This document shows positions 16,822 through 26,377 of a stretch of DNA of 64,000 bases, in pieces. The stretch's first letter is position 1; each line of letters opens with the position of its first letter. The position numbers and the translations under genes are program-made. A model generated the notes under the pieces. That model was given only the letters and a program-made list of their open reading frames with translations, made no database searches and was not told where the DNA came from. Source of the DNA: Cypionkella sp. (GTDB lineage Bacteria > Pseudomonadota > Alphaproteobacteria > Rhodobacterales > Rhodobacteraceae); the NCBI GenBank assembly GCA_023255415.1, contig JALRIN010000006.1, positions 36,537 through 100,536 on the forward strand, given 5' to 3'.

Positions 16822-18255
16822 TCATCCAGCGCGCCGGCTTGCAGTGACATCCAACGGAAACACCTTGGCCGGATTCAACAGCCACTTGGGGTCAAACACA
16901 TCCTTGACCCGCAGCTGCGCTTCCAGATCTTGCGGCGCAAATTGCACCTTCATCAGATCGCGCTTCTCGATGCCCACGCCGTGCTCGCCGGTCAAACAAC
17001 CGCCCACCTCGACACAAAGCTTCAAGACCTCGGCGCCAAAAGCCTCGCAAAGCTCCAGATCACCGGGCTTATTCGCATTATACAATATCAGCGGGTGCAT
17101 ATTGCCGTCGCCAGCATGAAACACATTGCCCACATCCAGACCAAATTGCACACTCATCTCGCCAATCCGGCGCAGCACATAGGGTAGCGAGGTCACCGGA
17201 ATTGTGCCATCCAGACACATATAGTCATTGATCTGCCCCATCGCGCCAAAGGCAGATTTTCGGCCCAGCCAGATCCGCTTGGCCTGATCTTCGTCTTCGG
17301 CCTCGCGGAATTCCACTGGGTTATGGGTCAGAGCGATGGTCTTGATCCGTGCCAATTGCTCGGCAATCTCGGCCTGCGATCCCTCGACCTCGATGATCAA
17401 CAGCGCCTCGCAATCAGGGTATCCGGCCTTGGCAAAGGCTTCGGTGGCGCGGATGCAGGGGCGGTCCATGAATTCAATCGCCACCGGCAGAATGCCGGCT
17501 TTGATGATGTCAGACACACAAGCCCCCGCCACTTCGTTGCTGTCAAAGCCCACCAAGACCGGCCGCGCGCCTTCGGGTTTCGGCAAGATCCGCAGCGTCG
17601 CCTCTGTCACCACGCCCAGTTGCCCCTCAGAGCCACATACCACGCCCAACAGATCCAGTCCGCCCGCATCCATCCAGGGCCCGCCCAGCTCGACCACCTC
17701 GCCGGTCATCAGAACCATCTTCACCCCCAACAGATTGTTGGTGGTCACCCCATATTTCAAACAATGCGCCCCGCCCGAATTCATCGCGATATTGCCGGCG
17801 ATGGCGCAGGCCAATTGGCTGGAAGGATCGGGTGCATAAAAGAACCCATCGCTTTCAACCGCCCCTGTCACCGACAGATTGGTGCGCCCCGATTGCACGC
17901 GGATAAAGCGGTTGTCATAGTCGGTTTCCAGCACGCCGTTCATCCGACCCACGCCCAGGATCACGCAATCCGCCGTCGGCAACGCGCCGCCTGCCAAACT
18001 GGTGCCCGAGCCGCGCGGCACCACTGGCACGCCTTCTTCGTGGCAAATCCGCAAGACCGCTGCCACCTCTTCGGTCGATCGCGGCAAGACCGCCGCCAGC
18101 GGCGCGCAGCGATAGGCGCTCAGCGCGTCGCATTCATAGGCGCGCGTCTCGGCCGGATCGGTGATCAGCGCATCGGCGGGCAAAACTGCTGCCAGCCGCG
18201 TATAAATCGCAGCCTTACGCGCCAGAATTGCGGCGTTTGGAATGGGCATCTGCAT
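16822..18255 (-). CDS. glcD: Glycolate oxidase subunit GlcD (FAD-linked)
   Basis: A 477-residue catalytic subunit. The FAD_binding_4 domain (about 55-235) has VPRGSGTSLAGGALP and NIAMNSGGAHCLKYG. The C-terminal FAD-oxidase domain includes VFHAGDGNMHPLIL and TGEHGVGIEKRDLM, which carry the metal/substrate histidines typical of GlcD and D-lactate dehydrogenases. The start at 18255 has GAGGAGG five bases upstream. It leads glcDEF. An inverted repeat immediately upstream may be an operator. No glcC regulator is adjacent. Confidence 0.95.
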   Translation of the reverse strand: MQMPIPNAAILARKAAIYTRLAAVLPADALITDPAETRAYECDALSAYRCAPLAAVLPRSTEEVAAVLRICHEEGVPVVPRGSGTSLAGGALPTADCVILGVGRMNGVLETDYDNRFIRVQSGRTNLSVTGAVESDGFFYAPDPSSQLACAIAGNIAMNSGGAHCLKYGVTTNNLLGVKMVLMTGEVVELGGPWMDAGGLDLLGVVCGSEGQLGVVTEATLRILPKPEGARPVLVGFDSNEVAGACVSDIIKAGILPVAIEFMDRPCIRATEAFAKAGYPDCEALLIIEVEGSQAEIAEQLARIKTIALTHNPVEFREAEDEDQAKRIWLGRKSAFGAMGQINDYMCLDGTIPVTSLPYVLRRIGEMSVQFGLDVGNVFHAGDGNMHPLILYNANKPGDLELCEAFGAEVLKLCVEVGGCLTGEHGVGIEKRDLMKVQFAPQDLEAQLRVKDVFDPKWLLNPAKVFPLDVTASRRAG

Positions 18256-18268
18256 GGCGGCCTCCTCT

Positions 18269-18289
18269 TTGGTAAGAAAATATAACCAA
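18269..18289. promoter_or_regulatory. Inverted repeat TTGGT-N11-ACCAA upstream of glcD
   Basis: TTGGT and ACCAA flank an A/T-rich 11-base centre, 14 bases before the glcD ATG. FadR-subfamily GntR regulators (GlcC, PdhR, LldR) use TTGGT/ACCAA half-sites, though usually with shorter spacing. A candidate operator only. Confidence 0.35.
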
Positions 18290-18354
18290 TTTCAGCAATC
18301 AAGCAAGACATTCTTCCTCTTACCCTGATCGCGCCTAAGCTTTAGACTAAGGGT

Positions 18355-19047
18355 ATGGAACATATGTCGATGCTTTTGGGTTTTGGAGCCTTGGATCAGA
18401 TCGCTTTGGCGGTTGTTGTGGTGACATGGTTGGTGATCGGTTGGTTTATCGAGCATCCGCCCGCCAGCAGGCCTTCGGTCAGCTTGTTGATGCAGGCCTA
18501 TCGGCGCGAATGGATGCAGCAGTTTCTAACCCGGCAGCCTCGGATTTTTGACGCTTCGATGATCGACAGTCTGCGACAAAGCACGGCATTTTTCGCTTCG
18601 GCTTCGATGATCGCGATTGGGGGCGCGATTGCGATGATCGGCAATCCGGCAGCCGTGCGGGGGGTGGCGGCAGATTTGACGCTGTCTACCGAAAGCCTTG
18701 CGGTCGAATTGCGGGTGCTGTTGGTGGTGGGGTTTTTGGCCAATGCGCTGTTAAAGTTCATCTGGTCGCATCGACTGTTTGGCTATTGCTCGATCATGAT
18801 GGCGGCGGTGCCAAATGATCCCGCAGATCCGATGGCTGCTCCGCGTGCCGCGCAAGCGGCCGAGCTGAACATCACCGCCGCCAAAAGCTTTAACCGCGGC
18901 CTGCGCTCGATCTATTTTGCTTTGGGATCCTTGGCTTGGCTTTTGGGCGGCTATGCCTTGATCGCAGCGTCCTTGTTGACGGCGGCGGTGTTGTTTCGCC
19001 GCGAATTTGCCTCGACATCGCGGCAGATCATGCTGCAGTCCGCCTAA
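18355..19047 (+). CDS. DUF599 family membrane protein
   Basis: A 230-residue integral membrane protein with about four hydrophobic segments (about 13-31, 78-98, 118-136, 186-215). The family features YRREWMQQFLTRQPRIFDASMIDSL and ALLKFIWSHRLFGYC match DUF599. Function unknown. It converges on the VWA-like gene, overlapping its 3' end by 20 bases. No RBS stronger than a weak AAGG is seen before the ATG at 18355; the ATG two codons later (MSMLLG) is possible. Confidence 0.85.
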   Translation: MEHMSMLLGFGALDQIALAVVVVTWLVIGWFIEHPPASRPSVSLLMQAYRREWMQQFLTRQPRIFDASMIDSLRQSTAFFASASMIAIGGAIAMIGNPAAVRGVAADLTLSTESLAVELRVLLVVGFLANALLKFIWSHRLFGYCSIMMAAVPNDPADPMAAPRAAQAAELNITAAKSFNRGLRSIYFALGSLAWLLGGYALIAASLLTAAVLFRREFASTSRQIMLQSA

Positions 19048-21103
19048 AGCCGCGCCCCTCGCGCAGCCAGGCCAGCAGCGACAACAGCGCCACCAATAAC
19101 AGCATCAGCCAGCTTGGCAGCAGCGGGCTGACCTTAAGATCTTGGGTCACATAGGCGGCGCGCGGGGTCAGCCCGATCCAGCCGCGCCCTGCGGCGGGGC
19201 GGCCTTCGCGCACCATGCGCAGGCTGGGCAGACCGTCTTGCAGCCGCAACAGACCACCTTGCAGGGGAGCCACAGCTGGGGCCAACAGATCCGCAGTGGC
19301 CAAGGTTTGCTCGAATTCCTTGGGGGCTGCAGGCCCGACCGCAACCACCCGCACCAGATCGCCTTGTTGCAGCCGGTAAAGCCCCAGCTCGGGGGCCTGC
19401 CAAGTCAGCACAAAGCTGCCTGCGCTGGTTTGCGCCATCGGCAGGCTGATCTTTGCGCCACTGGGGGCGGTGATCGCCAGATCGTCCATAGGCTTGTCGG
19501 AAATCGAGTGGCGCGTGATGGTCAGCACATCGCCCTTGGCCGTGGCGGTCAGCGATTCTTCTTCCAGTTCGGGTTCTTTCAGCATCCAATGCGCCAGCCT
19601 GCGCAGCAGTTCCAGCTGTGGCCCGCCGCCTTCAAAGCCCCGCCCCCACAGCCAGGCTTGATCCGAGGCCAGCACCGCAATGCGGCCCTGGCCGACGCGG
19701 TCAAGGATCAACAGCGGCTTATCTTCTGCCCCCGACATCACCACTTGTCCGCGCAGCGGGATCACCTCGGTCTGGCGAAACCAGCGGCCCCAGCCGTCTT
19801 TGGGGGCCAGCGCCTCTAGGCCCTGGGTGACAGGATGACGCTTGCCAAGCTCGGTCAGTTTTGGGCGAAAGCCCTGTTCGATCACCTTGGCGGTGGGTTC
19901 TGCAGGCAAAATCTCGGCCAAAGGCGAGCGCCAAAGGCTATCGACCGCGCCATATTCCGGCCCCGCCGCCACCAGCACAGTGCCGCCGGTTTTAACATAA
20001 TCGACAACATTTTGCAGATATTGCATCGGAAGAATGCCGCGCATCGAATAGCGGTCAAAGATGATCAGATCAAAATCCTTGATCTTTTCCACAAACAGCT
20101 CGCGGGTGGGAAAGGCGATCAGCGACAGCTCGTCGGTCGGCACGCCGTCTTGTTTTTCGGGTGGGCGCAGGATGGTGAAATGCACCAGATCGACCGACGG
20201 ATCCGATTTCAGCAGGTTGCGCCAGACCCGCTCGCCGGTATGCGGCTCGCCCGAAACCAGCAGCACCCGCAGGCGGTCGCGCACGCCGTTGATCTGCACC
20301 ACAGCCGCATTGTTGCGGTCAGTCAGCTCGCCTGCTTGGGCGGCCACCGAAAACTGCAACACGTTCATTCCCGCATGTGGCAGCCGCAACGGCAGCTCCA
20401 GATCGGTATTGGTTGCGATGGTGAATTCCAGCGGCGCTTGATCGTCGAGGCTGATTTTCAGCACGACCTGACGGCCCAAGGCGGCAGGCACAGCGCCTTC
20501 GTCCTGCACCCGCAGCTTAAGCGTGACATCCTCGCCCATGATGGCAAAGGCGGGGGCTTCGGAGATGATCAGACGGCGGTCCCAATCGGCAGTCGTCCCT
20601 GTCAGCAGCACATGCAGCGGCGCAGGCAGCGCGGGGGTCAGGCCAAGGTCGTGGACTTGGCCGTCGGTGACAAGGATCGCGCCAGAGATGCGGGCGCGGG
20701 GCTCTTCGGCAATCGCTTGCGCCAAGGCGGTCATCGCCAAAGTGCCCGCATTATCCGCCCCATCGCCAAAACGGATCACCCGCAAGTCGGTATTGCCCAG
20801 GGCTGCAACCTGCGCCGAAATCCGCGCTACGGCCTCGGCGCTTTGCGCGGGCCTTGCGGCAAGACCTTGGCTTGAGCTTTCATCCACCAGCAAAAGCACG
20901 ATGTCGTTCAAAGGCTTGCGATCTTCGATCTGGAGCGAGGGATTGGCCAGCCCCAGCGCCAGCACCGCAAACCCCAGCGCGCGAAACGGCCAGCCGCGCA
21001 GGCCCTTCCACAGCGCAAATCCCAGCAGGGCAATGGCAAGCGCCAGCAGGCCCCAGATCAGCCGCAGATCAACAAGCGGCGCGAACACCAGGCTTTCGGT
21101 CAT
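19028..21103 (-). CDS. Membrane protein with VWA-like region (fourth gene of MoxR cluster)
   Basis: A 691-residue protein. Two N-terminal membrane segments (about 10-30, 38-55) precede a VWA-like domain starting IVLLLVDESSSQG (DxSxS-like) with ILVTDGQVHDL (a MIDAS-type TDG). A middle part includes LLVSGEPHTGERVWRN and a glutamine-amidotransferase-like fold stretch (DLIIFDRYSMRGILP, GGTVLVAAGPEYG). A C-terminal helix is PSWLMLLLVALLSLLAW. It is probably periplasmic, anchored at both ends. Its start overlaps the DUF4159 gene stop (ATGA). Role unknown; likely part of a chaperone or envelope-stress complex with the MoxR ATPase. Confidence 0.8.
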   Translation of the reverse strand: MTESLVFAPLVDLRLIWGLLALAIALLGFALWKGLRGWPFRALGFAVLALGLANPSLQIEDRKPLNDIVLLLVDESSSQGLAARPAQSAEAVARISAQVAALGNTDLRVIRFGDGADNAGTLAMTALAQAIAEEPRARISGAILVTDGQVHDLGLTPALPAPLHVLLTGTTADWDRRLIISEAPAFAIMGEDVTLKLRVQDEGAVPAALGRQVVLKISLDDQAPLEFTIATNTDLELPLRLPHAGMNVLQFSVAAQAGELTDRNNAAVVQINGVRDRLRVLLVSGEPHTGERVWRNLLKSDPSVDLVHFTILRPPEKQDGVPTDELSLIAFPTRELFVEKIKDFDLIIFDRYSMRGILPMQYLQNVVDYVKTGGTVLVAAGPEYGAVDSLWRSPLAEILPAEPTAKVIEQGFRPKLTELGKRHPVTQGLEALAPKDGWGRWFRQTEVIPLRGQVVMSGAEDKPLLILDRVGQGRIAVLASDQAWLWGRGFEGGGPQLELLRRLAHWMLKEPELEEESLTATAKGDVLTITRHSISDKPMDDLAITAPSGAKISLPMAQTSAGSFVLTWQAPELGLYRLQQGDLVRVVAVGPAAPKEFEQTLATADLLAPAVAPLQGGLLRLQDGLPSLRMVREGRPAAGRGWIGLTPRAAYVTQDLKVSPLLPSWLMLLLVALLSLLAWLREGRGFRRTAA

Positions 21104-23856
21104 TGGCCAAGCCTTTCCAACAGCGCAGGCACATGCACCTGATCGGATTTATAATTGCCGGTCAGCACATGCATGATCAAATTGATGCCAAAGCGAAAGG
21201 CGATTTCGCGTTGCCGTTCGCCCGCATAACCGCGCCCAACCGGAAACTGCGGCACACCGTTTTCATCCACCGCCCAAGCCGCCGCCCAATCGCCGCCGCC
21301 AATGATGACGGGTGTGACGCCATCGTTCAAATTGCGAAACGGCATGCCATCGGTCTGTTCGGCCCCTGGGGGGGCTGCCTCGACCCAAAGCGGGCTGCCG
21401 GCATAGCGGCCGGGAAAGTCTTGCAGCAGATAAAAGCTGCGGGTCAACACATGGTCTTGCGGGATCGGTTCCAGCGGCGGAATATCCAAGCCCGAGGCGA
21501 TCAGTTGCAGCATCTGGCCTTCGGGCGTGCTGCCGCCAAGGCCCGAAAGATCACCATCGCGGGTGTCAAACAGGATCATGCCGCCGCTGCGCAGAAATTT
21601 ATTAAGCTTTGAATAGGCGGTCAGCGAGGGCAGAGCCTGTCCCGTAGTCATTGGCCAATACAGAAAGGGAAAGACCTCTAGGTCGTCGCGCTCTAGGTCA
21701 ACCGCCATCGGGGCTTCGGGCTCGATGCTGGTGCGGCCCCAAAGCTGGTCGCCCAAGCCCATCAGCCCCGCCGCCGAGATGGCGTCTTGGCCCACATCGC
21801 CAGTTTGCACATAGGCCAGCACCACGCCCCGCGTCGCCTCGATCGCTCGGGCGTCGGCGGCCGCATCGGCGCGGGCCTGCGGCGGGCTGGCCAGCATTGC
21901 CAACGCAATCACTGTCGCGCGCCCTGCCAACCCCAGCCTCCCCGAAACCCAAAGTGCCGCCAGCACATCCAGCGCCAGAAACAGCATCGCTGCAGTCAAA
22001 AGCGCGCCTTTCAAGGCCTGGGGTGTCGCCTGCTCGATGCCTTCGACCACGGTGCCTGCAGGCCAGGTGGCGGCGGTGATCTGGGTCTGCGCGCCAATCA
22101 CATTCAGCGCCACTTTGCGCGCGCCGCCGGCATATAGTCCGGGCGGCAGCGCGGCACTGGGGCCGTTTTGCAGCGCGCGGGCCAGATCGGCCCCTGCGAC
22201 CCCCGCCACGGCTGCGGCAGGGCCGTCTTGGCCAAAACCATCCAGCACGCGGTCGGGCACCCATGTTTGTCCTGCCAGATCTTGCGCCACCGGCGCCGCC
22301 GCGCGGATCGACACCGCAAGCCGTTCCAACATCTGCACAAACAACCCCGACAGTGGCAGGTTCGACCATTCGGCATTGGCGGTCACATGCACCAAGACCA
22401 CGCTGCCCGCGCCGATTGCCTTGCGGGTGACAAGCGGGGTGCCATCGGCCAGTGCCGCAATGGTGCGCGCACTCAGATCAGGGTCGGGCTGGGCCAAGAC
22501 CTGCTGGCTGACCGTCACATCAGCGGGCAGGGGCAGGCCGTGAAAGGGGCTGTCTTCGGCAAAGGCGGCCAGCGTTTTCGGCTCGCCCCAACTCATTGCG
22601 CCGCCAACCTGTTGGCCGCCTTGGCGCAGGCGCACCGGCATCAGCGGGTCTTCGCTGGCGCGCGACAGATCCGACGCCGCAAGCCTTGGTCCGGCAAAGC
22701 GCAGCAACAGCCCGCCCTTATCGGCCCAAGCCAGCAGCGCCTCGGTCTCGGCAGGGCTGATCTGGGCGACATCGGCCAGCACGATCACATCGGGGTTGGC
22801 GGCAATCACATCGCCCAGACCGCCTTCGATCAGATCGGCCACAGGTGTCAGCGCTTGGCGCAGATAAAAGGTGGGTTGCAGCAGTTGCAGCCCCTCGCGG
22901 TCGGCCGATGCCGCAATCAGCGCGATCTTGCGCCGCTTTAAACTGTCATCGGTCAGCGAAACCGCCCCCGCCGTGCGCTGGCCCAAAAGCGAGAATCGCG
23001 TGATGCGGTTGCGCAGCTCGGGTGGCAGGGTCAGCGTGGTTTGCGCCTCACTCGCGCCTGCGGCAAAGCTAAGGCTGGCCCGCGCCAGCTCGCGGTCGAT
23101 GCCCGCAGGGTCAGGGCCGCGCGCGGTGATATCAAGCGTGGTTTCCGCAACGGCAGGACTGCGCATGGCGCTGAGTGCGATCGCGCCGCTGTCAAATCCC
23201 GCGGGGCGCAGCGCAAAGATCGGGCGGGGCGAGACAAAGACCGTCAGCGCGCCCTTGGCCGATAGCGCCGCCGCCAGTGCCGCGCGGTCTGGATGCGCCA
23301 GACCGTCGCTAAGCCAATAGCTGTCAAAGCCCTGCGCGGGCAACAGCGCGGCCCAAGCCTGCATCTGATCAGGCGCATAGGCCCGCGGGGTCATCGCGGC
23401 CAAGCGGCCTGTCCAGCTGTCGGCGGGTTGAAAGTCGATTTGCTGCGGCGCATCGGTCAGTTGCACAAGGGCGGTGGGGCGGCCCAGACGGCCTGCCTCG
23501 GCCAGCAAACCTTGGGCCTTTTCCATCTGTCGCGGCCAGTCGCGGGCATCGGCCCAGCCGCCATCAACCACAATCAGCACAGGCCCCGAGCCCTGCGCGC
23601 GGCTGGCGGGGTTCAGCACAGGCCCCGCAAAACCGATGATCGCCGCAGCCACCGCCAAGGCGCGCAGCAGCAAAAGCCACCACGGGGTTTTATCGGCCTG
23701 CACGTCCTGATCGGCCAGACCCAACATCAGGGCGACGGCAGGAAAGCGGCGGCGGATCGGCGCGGGCGGAATTGCACGCAGCAAAAGCCACAGGATCGGC
23801 AGTGCCAGCAGGCCCCACAAAAGTGCTGGAAAGGCAAAACCAATGGCGGGGATCAT
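21100..23856 (-). CDS. BatA-like / DUF4159 domain membrane protein
   Basis: A 918-residue protein. The N-terminus has two membrane helices (about 5-25, 55-75), as in BatA/aerotolerance proteins, with RRFPAVALMLGL. A long periplasmic region has a VWA-like core (VLIVVDGGWADARDW). A central membrane segment (about 625-650, LTAAMLFLALDVLAALWV) leads to a C-terminal DUF4159 domain reading FPFLYWPMTTGQ, LNKFLRSGGMILFDTRDG and GVTPVIIGGGDWAAAW. The ATG at 23856 (MIPAIGFAFP) has GGAGG 7 bases before it and overlaps the DUF58 stop (ATGA). Domain calls are good; role unknown. Confidence 0.85.
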   Translation of the reverse strand: MIPAIGFAFPALLWGLLALPILWLLLRAIPPAPIRRRFPAVALMLGLADQDVQADKTPWWLLLLRALAVAAAIIGFAGPVLNPASRAQGSGPVLIVVDGGWADARDWPRQMEKAQGLLAEAGRLGRPTALVQLTDAPQQIDFQPADSWTGRLAAMTPRAYAPDQMQAWAALLPAQGFDSYWLSDGLAHPDRAALAAALSAKGALTVFVSPRPIFALRPAGFDSGAIALSAMRSPAVAETTLDITARGPDPAGIDRELARASLSFAAGASEAQTTLTLPPELRNRITRFSLLGQRTAGAVSLTDDSLKRRKIALIAASADREGLQLLQPTFYLRQALTPVADLIEGGLGDVIAANPDVIVLADVAQISPAETEALLAWADKGGLLLRFAGPRLAASDLSRASEDPLMPVRLRQGGQQVGGAMSWGEPKTLAAFAEDSPFHGLPLPADVTVSQQVLAQPDPDLSARTIAALADGTPLVTRKAIGAGSVVLVHVTANAEWSNLPLSGLFVQMLERLAVSIRAAAPVAQDLAGQTWVPDRVLDGFGQDGPAAAVAGVAGADLARALQNGPSAALPPGLYAGGARKVALNVIGAQTQITAATWPAGTVVEGIEQATPQALKGALLTAAMLFLALDVLAALWVSGRLGLAGRATVIALAMLASPPQARADAAADARAIEATRGVVLAYVQTGDVGQDAISAAGLMGLGDQLWGRTSIEPEAPMAVDLERDDLEVFPFLYWPMTTGQALPSLTAYSKLNKFLRSGGMILFDTRDGDLSGLGGSTPEGQMLQLIASGLDIPPLEPIPQDHVLTRSFYLLQDFPGRYAGSPLWVEAAPPGAEQTDGMPFRNLNDGVTPVIIGGGDWAAAWAVDENGVPQFPVGRGYAGERQREIAFRFGINLIMHVLTGNYKSDQVHVPALLERLGQ

Positions 23857-24719
23857 GCCCGAGCCTCCAGGGCGCGATAGGTCCAAAGCAACGCCGCTTG
23901 CGCTGGCGCGCCGGTATAGTGGCAGTGATAATGCCAGCCTGTCGCCGCCGCCAAACGGGTCAGCGCATCCTTGCGTTCGGCCAGCCGCACCAGATAGCGC
24001 GCGCGCAGATCGCCCGCGCTTTGGGTTTCATGCCGCAGCGCGCCCTGCATCGATTCGAAAATCGTGCGGCCCTGAAAGGGGAAGTCTTCTTCGGCGGGAT
24101 CAAGCACTTGCAGCAGCACGCCTCGAATGCCGCGATCTGCGGCAGTGATCATCGCCTGTTCCGTCACATCCAGATTGCCCAGAAAATCCGACAAGAACAC
24201 CGCGCGACTATGGGCCGCCATGCCTGTGACATCGGCCGCACCATAGTCTTGGCTGTCTTCGGTCTGCAAGCCATCCAGCAAGGCCATCATCTGTGCGCGT
24301 CCGGGCTTTGGCATCATGCCAGACAGCCCCACCCTTTCGCCGCCGCGCAGCAGCAGCACCGCAAGCGCAAGCCCAATCACGCGCGCGCGGTCCGCTTTGG
24401 TGCCGCGCGCCGGGTCACCGCTAAAGCGCATCGCATTGGCGCTGTCGATCCACAGGCTGACCGATTGCGCCACCTGCCATTCGCGTTCGCGCACAAAATG
24501 CGCGTCAGACCGGGCTGAACGTCGCCAATCAATCGCGCGCGCCGGATCACCGGCATGGGCGGGGCGGTATTGCCAAAACTCATCGCCCTGACCCGCGCGC
24601 CGTCTGCCATGCTCGCCCAGCATCAAGGTGGCGGCCAAATGCTCGGCCTCTGCCAGCAGGGCAGGCAGAGATTGGCCAAGCGTTTCGGCCTGCGCGCGAA
24701 GGCTGGCGGCCTGGTTCAC
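23853..24719 (-). CDS. DUF58 domain protein
   Basis: A 288-residue DUF58 protein. The signature stretch DEFWQYRPAHAGDPARAIDW followed by RRSAR (about 47-71) is clear, followed by a VWA-like fold (VSLWIDSANAMRF, AVFLSDFLGNL). DUF58 proteins sit beside MoxR AAA ATPases and are thought to work with them in assembling or activating envelope or metalloprotein complexes. Translation starts at GTG (24719), which overlaps the MoxR stop as GTGA. Confidence 0.9.
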   Translation of the reverse strand: MNQAASLRAQAETLGQSLPALLAEAEHLAATLMLGEHGRRRAGQGDEFWQYRPAHAGDPARAIDWRRSARSDAHFVREREWQVAQSVSLWIDSANAMRFSGDPARGTKADRARVIGLALAVLLLRGGERVGLSGMMPKPGRAQMMALLDGLQTEDSQDYGAADVTGMAAHSRAVFLSDFLGNLDVTEQAMITAADRGIRGVLLQVLDPAEEDFPFQGRTIFESMQGALRHETQSAGDLRARYLVRLAERKDALTRLAAATGWHYHCHYTGAPAQAALLWTYRALEARA

Positions 24720-25720
24720 GCGGCAGCCTCAAGTCGCAGTGTGCGCGCCACCGTGCGATCAATCACGCCTGCAAGCGTTTCGCCCCTTGCGCGGGCGGCA
24801 AAAGACAGCGCCATGCGGTGTTCCAGCACCGGATGCGCCATCGCCGCGACATCGGCAATCGACGGCACCAGCCGCCCGTCCAGCAAGGCCCGCGCCCGCA
24901 CCGTCAGCATCAGCGCTTGCGCCGCACGCGGTCCCGGCCCCCAAGCCAGAGTGCCGGCCAGATCGGCAGCTTCGGGCTCGGCAGGGCGGCAGGCGCGCAC
25001 CAGATCCAAGATCGCCTCGACCACGGCCTCGCCTACGGGCATGCGGCGCAGCAGGGCTTGGGCGGCGATCAGATCCTCGGCGCTAAACACCTGATGGGCT
25101 GCGGCCTGATTGGCGCCCGTGGTGGCAAGCAAGATGTCGCGCTCATGCGCGCGGGTGGGGTAGGCCACATTCACTTGCAGCAAAAAGCGGTCAAGCTGGG
25201 CTTCGGGCAGCGGATAGGTGCCTTCTTGTTCAATCGGGTTTTGCGTTGCCAAAACGTGGAACGGGCGGCCAAGTGGGCGCTGTTGGCCTGCAATCGTCAC
25301 CTCGCGTTCTTGCATTGCCTGCAACAGTGCCGATTGCGTGCGCGGCGAGGCGCGGTTGATCTCATCTGCCATCAGCAATTGGCAAAACACCGGACCTTGC
25401 AAAAACCGAAAGGCGCGGCTGCCATCTGCGGCGGTTTCCAGCACTTCGGACCCCAGAATATCGGCAGGCATCAGATCGGGGGTGAACTGAATGCGATTGC
25501 CCTGCAGCCCCATCACCGTGGACAGCGTCTCGACCAGCAGCGTCTTGCCCAAACCGGGCAGGCCCACCAACAAAGCATGCCCGCCACAAAGCATTGCCGC
25601 CAAGACCTGATCGACCACGCGGTCTTGGCCGATAAACTTTTGGTTGATAGAGGCCTTTGCCGCGCCCAAACGCGCGCCAAGCGCTTCAATCTCGGCGACA
25701 AGTTGGGTAGGATCAGCCAT
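24716..25720 (-). CDS. MoxR-family AAA+ ATPase
   Basis: A 334-residue AAA_3 ATPase. Walker A GLPGLGKTLL (about 55-64), Walker B/DEINRA (LLMADEINRASPRTQ), sensor region ATQNPIEQEGTYPLPEAQLD, and an arginine-containing lid AAA_lid_2. The start at 25720 has GGAGG before it. It heads a four-gene operon with DUF58, DUF4159 and VWA-like genes, all linked by 4-base overlaps. It is a chaperone-type ATPase by family; the client is unknown. Confidence 0.93.
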   Translation of the reverse strand: MADPTQLVAEIEALGARLGAAKASINQKFIGQDRVVDQVLAAMLCGGHALLVGLPGLGKTLLVETLSTVMGLQGNRIQFTPDLMPADILGSEVLETAADGSRAFRFLQGPVFCQLLMADEINRASPRTQSALLQAMQEREVTIAGQQRPLGRPFHVLATQNPIEQEGTYPLPEAQLDRFLLQVNVAYPTRAHERDILLATTGANQAAAHQVFSAEDLIAAQALLRRMPVGEAVVEAILDLVRACRPAEPEAADLAGTLAWGPGPRAAQALMLTVRARALLDGRLVPSIADVAAMAHPVLEHRMALSFAARARGETLAGVIDRTVARTLRLEAAA

Positions 25721-25780
25721 GACATTCCTCCGGAAGTGGGTATATGCTTCTATATGAGCCAATCTAGGCCTTGGGCACAA

Positions 25781-26377
25781 ATGACAAACAGCAAAACGGC
25801 ACAAATGATTGTGAAACCCTTGGCCGAAGGGCTTGAAGCGGTGCGCGCCGCCGCCAAAAAGGGCTTGCCGCCAGTGCATTTGTGGCATCCGCCGTTTTGC
25901 GGCGACATTGATATGCGCATTGCGCGCGATGGCACATGGTATCACGAAGGCTCGCCGATTGGGCGGATGCCTTTGGTTAAGCTGTTCTCTTCGATTCTGC
26001 GGTTGGAGGAGGGCAAGTATTTCCTTGTCACCCCGGTGGAAAAGGTTGGCATCGTGGTGGATGACGCCCCCTTGCTGGCGATTGACTTCGAGGTTGAAGG
26101 CGCAGGTGCTGCGCAGGTCTTGCGGTTTTTCACCAAGACCGACGACGAGGTGGTGGCCAATGCCGAAAACCCGATCCGGGTGACGCGCAACGCAGCCACT
26201 GGCGAGCCTGCGCCCTATGTGCACGTGCGCGCTGGGCTCGAGGCGCTGATTGACCGCAAATCCTTTTACCGCTTGGTTGATCTGGGAGTGCATCATGCGG
26301 TGGCGGGGCAAGATTGGTTTGGTTTATGGTCGGGGGGGAGTTTCTTTCCGATCATTCCTTCGCTAGAACTCGCCTGA
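25781..26377 (+). CDS. DUF1285 domain protein
   Basis: A 198-residue protein. Family features are HLWHPPFCGDIDMRIARDG, TWYHEGSPIGRMPLVKLFSS and PYVHVRAGLEALIDRKSFYR, with the C-terminal WFGLWSGGSFFPI. Cytoplasmic; function unknown. Start choice is uncertain: ATG at 25781 (MTNSKTAQ) or 25754, neither with a strong RBS. Its stop overlaps the hyi start (TGATG), so the two genes are coupled. Confidence 0.85.
   Translation: MTNSKTAQMIVKPLAEGLEAVRAAAKKGLPPVHLWHPPFCGDIDMRIARDGTWYHEGSPIGRMPLVKLFSSILRLEEGKYFLVTPVEKVGIVVDDAPLLAIDFEVEGAGAAQVLRFFTKTDDEVVANAENPIRVTRNAATGEPAPYVHVRAGLEALIDRKSFYRLVDLGVHHAVAGQDWFGLWSGGSFFPIIPSLELA

Noticed and set aside
25721..26311. N-terminal extension of the MoxR gene
   Set aside because: It would read antisense through the DUF1285 gene; the ATG at 25720 has GGAGG and gives the normal MoxR length.
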